Origin: Undaria pinnatifida | Lineage: Eukaryota; Sar; Phaeophyceae; Laminariales; Alariaceae | Length of the DNA stretch: 64,000 nt | Direction of reading: 5' to 3' | Assembly (NCBI GenBank): GCA_012845835.1 | Contig: JABAKD010000023.1 | Location: forward strand, 496,001-560,000 | Shown here: positions 62,229-64,000 of the stretch, in pieces | Numbering within the stretch: position 1 is the first letter of the stretch | Layout: each line of letters starts with the position of its first letter | The notes under the pieces: model-generated | Database searches by the model: none | What the model saw: the letters and a program-made list of their open reading frames with translations, nothing else | Told to the model about the DNA's origin: nothing | Made by a program: the position numbers and the translations under genes

Positions 62229-62277
62229 GAAAAAAACAAAACATAGTCTATTATAGACTATATATTTTTTTTCCTAA

Positions 62278-62715
62278 AACTGTCAGATTTATCCCCTTGA
62301 AGGATTTACCCCCCCCCCCCCCCCCCCCCCCCCCCCTTCCCCCCCCCTCCAACCCCGCTCCCTCTTGATCAAAACCAGGCCCCCACGTCCTGAAAAAATC
62401 CGCCCTCCCCTCACCGGCTATTCGACTTACAGGATTCACTTGATAAACGGATGCATTTCCTTCCACAGCTGTCAGATTTTGTCCCCCTCAAAAACGGGTT
62501 TTGTAGTTTCCGCGCACAGAATGACTAGCATCACCCTGTTGACCCTGATAGCTACACTGTAGTTGCAAGGGGAGTCGCCGACCTATATCCTTAATGAGGA
62601 CACACAACCCGTAATTCGCGCGATCGGAGAATCACGCACACCTTGTAAATATATACTCCGGAGTATGAGTTTCGACAAAATATACGATCTCACAGCTGGA
62701 GTGAATTTTCATTTC
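62278..62715 (-). mobile_element. Family K, shortened copy with a C-run
   Basis: The plus strand starts CCTTGAAGGATTTACC, then a 27-base C-run at about 62309-62335. It continues with CTTGATCAAAACCAGGCCCC, ATTCACTTGATAAAC, GCATTTCC, GTTGACCCTGATAGCTACAC and GATCTCACAGCTGGAGTGAA, the reverse of family K with the G-rich right part mostly deleted. Confidence 0.8.
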
Positions 62716-62734
62716 TTTTTATATATACATATTA

Positions 62735-63105
62735 TCCATCTAGCCATCCATGCCGTAGCTCCAACTCATCTCTCCCTCCCCCCGTTTGTTTCCCGCCCAG
62801 TTCATTCAAACGCCCCACTCACAATCGAAAACGGCCAGAGTAATAAACACTAATAAGCCATTGATATCACGTCATTATCTTTCTAGCCCTCCATGACGTA
62901 GCTTTCATTCATCTCCCCTCCCCCCCTCCAACGCCCCCTCCTTCCCAACACCCCGCACGATCGCCTAGACCCAGCACCGCGCGTATAGTAGGCCCCTACA
63001 TACATGATTAATACGCGCGATCGGAGGATTACACACAATGTTGCGAACATCAGTGTCGACCAAATCCTTAAATTCAATATTATTATAATATTATAAAATT
63101 TAAAT
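62735..63105 (-). mobile_element. Family K, internally deleted and partly duplicated copy
   Basis: CTAGCC.TCCATG.CGTAGCT.C and CTCATCTCTCCCTCC-like words occur twice (62740 and 62883). Then CGCCCCCTCCTTCCCAACAC, GATCGCCTAGACCCAGCACC and GCGCGATCGGAGGATTACAC follow as the reverse of the two ends of family K with the middle deleted. The fragment at 63840-64000 carries the same deletion junction. Confidence 0.65.
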
Positions 63106-63777
63106 TAAACTCCAGCTGTGGGATCGAATATTTCGTCGAAACTCATCTTTGCAAGCTGTGTGTGATACTCCGATCGCGCGTATTACGGGTTGTGTCTTCA
63201 TTAAGGATATAGGTCGGCGACTCCCCTTGCAACTACAGTGTAGCTATCAGGGTCAACAGGGTGATGTTAGGCAGTCTGTGCGCGGAAACTATAAAACCTG
63301 TTTCTGAGGGGGACAAAATCTGACAGCTGTGGAAGGAAATGCATCAGTTTATCAAGTGAATCCTGTAAGTCGAATAACCGGCGAGGAGAGGGCGGAGTAT
63401 TAAGAACGTGAGGGCCTGATTTTGATCAAAAGGGGGGGCGGGAGGGGGGTGGGGGGAAGGGACAGGTGGGGCAGCTCAATTTGTGCGTGGAAACTATAAA
63501 TCCTTCTTGTTGTGGGGGAGGGGGGAGGGGGGCTATAGGTCGCATAGATGTAGGGGTTTGCTTTCCGCGTGGTGCTAGGTTTAGACGATGGTGCGGGTGG
63601 TGGGGAAGGAGGGGGCGTTGGGGCGGGGGGGGATGGGAATTGCAGCAGCGGCATGGACGGCTCTAAAACGATAATGAGGCGATATCCAGGGCGTGGAATT
63701 GTTTTTACTCTGGCGGATTTCGATATTGGTGGGGCGCTTGAGCAAGAGAGATGGAGGATTAAAAAATTGAAAGGGGG

Positions 63778-63815
<38 letters not shown>

Positions 63816-63836
63816 CAAGCGGTTTAGGTCACAAAT
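63105..63836 (+). mobile_element. Family K, full-length copy with a long G-run
   Basis: Collinear with 12235-12975. It begins CTCCAGCTGTGGGATCGAAT and ends in a G-run of more than 30 bases (about 63777-63812) followed by TTCAAGCGGTTTAGG. The GGCGTTGG and GGTGCGGGTGGTGGGGAAGG frames (poly-Gly, Trp) are artefacts of composition. Confidence 0.8.
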
Positions 63837-63839
63837 AAT

Positions 63840-64000
63840 ATTAAAATACACTCCAGCGAAGAGATCAAGGATTTAGTCGAAACTGATATTGGCAACATTG
63901 TGTGTGATCCTCCGATCGCGCGTATTAATCATATATGTAGGGGCTTGCTATACGCGTGGTGCTGGGTCTAGGCGATCGCGCGGGGTGTGGGGAAGGAGGG
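63840..64000 (+). mobile_element. Family K, internally deleted copy, cut by the window end
   Basis: ACTCCAGCGAAGAGATC, GTCGAAACTGATATTGGCAA, GATCCTCCGATCGCGCGTAT and TAATCATATATGTAGGGGCT show the left end joined directly to the right part (CTATACGCGTGGTGCT, GGTCTAGGCGAT). The junction equals that of 62735-63105 on the other strand, so a deleted subfamily has been mobilised. Confidence 0.7.

Overview
The window reads as nuclear DNA of a eukaryote. I infer an alga, possibly a stramenopile such as a brown alga, but no organism-specific marker proves it. The signs are short exons with GT-AG introns, several SINE-like families with different tails, a DIRS-type retrotransposon, a degraded LINE, microsatellites and long G or C runs. 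There are no operons, ribosome binding sites or compact gene arrays. Most of the 64 kb is repeat-derived, and most open frames are chance or repeat translations.

Region by region. 1-9.4 kb: degraded short repeats, including a 90-bp piggyBac-like MITE with TTAA ends (7.69 kb), minisatellites and a GTACGAGTACCA satellite (8.9-9.37 kb). 10.2-10.6 kb (minus): an exon with PPPIPAR motifs and the first half of an SH3 domain. 12.2-13.0 kb: a 730-bp G-rich repeat ('family K'), followed by a possible Ulp1-type protease fragment (13.05-13.35 kb). 16.8-18.3 kb (minus): at least six tandem copies of one exon-like unit, some intact and some with stops. 19.4-26.8 kb (minus): the best host gene, a multi-exon glycosyltransferase of GT92/DUF23 type. 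Its exons join in phase from an N-terminal membrane anchor, through an Ala/Thr-rich stem, to the catalytic exons. 27-31.5 kb: tandem duplications, a CCATATACCCTTA satellite and SINEs.

32.13-33.02 kb (plus) and 44.74-45.64 kb (minus): two copies of a 0.9-kb terminal-repeat retrotransposon in miniature (TRIM). Each has TG...CA LTRs of about 270 bp and a 4-bp target duplication (TATA and TCTG), and codes for nothing. 34.6-35.9 kb: a candidate 1.3-kb inverted-repeat element. 37.4-39.05 kb: GGGTC-rich minisatellites. 45.9-46.9 kb: two tandem units of about 0.5 kb. 47.2-52.2 kb: a GC-rich DIRS/Ngaro-like retrotransposon (Gag, reverse transcriptase, RNase H, tyrosine recombinase) broken by several frameshifts, one caused by a visible 20-bp tandem duplication. 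53.4-53.6 kb: a 200-bp repeat whose inverted partner lies at 13.8 kb. 54-64 kb: SINEs, a LINE endonuclease fragment, a GC-rich possible coding island (60.5-61.3 kb), minisatellites, and a cluster of family K copies in both orientations.

The SINE families called here A (AAC tail), B (tRNA-derived, A-rich tail) and H (AC tail) share a core close to TGTGACCACGG. The DIRS element, LINE fragment, SINEs and TRIMs form a web of autonomous and parasitic retroelements. The glycosyltransferase is the only gene I can follow across several exons. Coordinates were read by eye, and exon borders may be off by a base or two.
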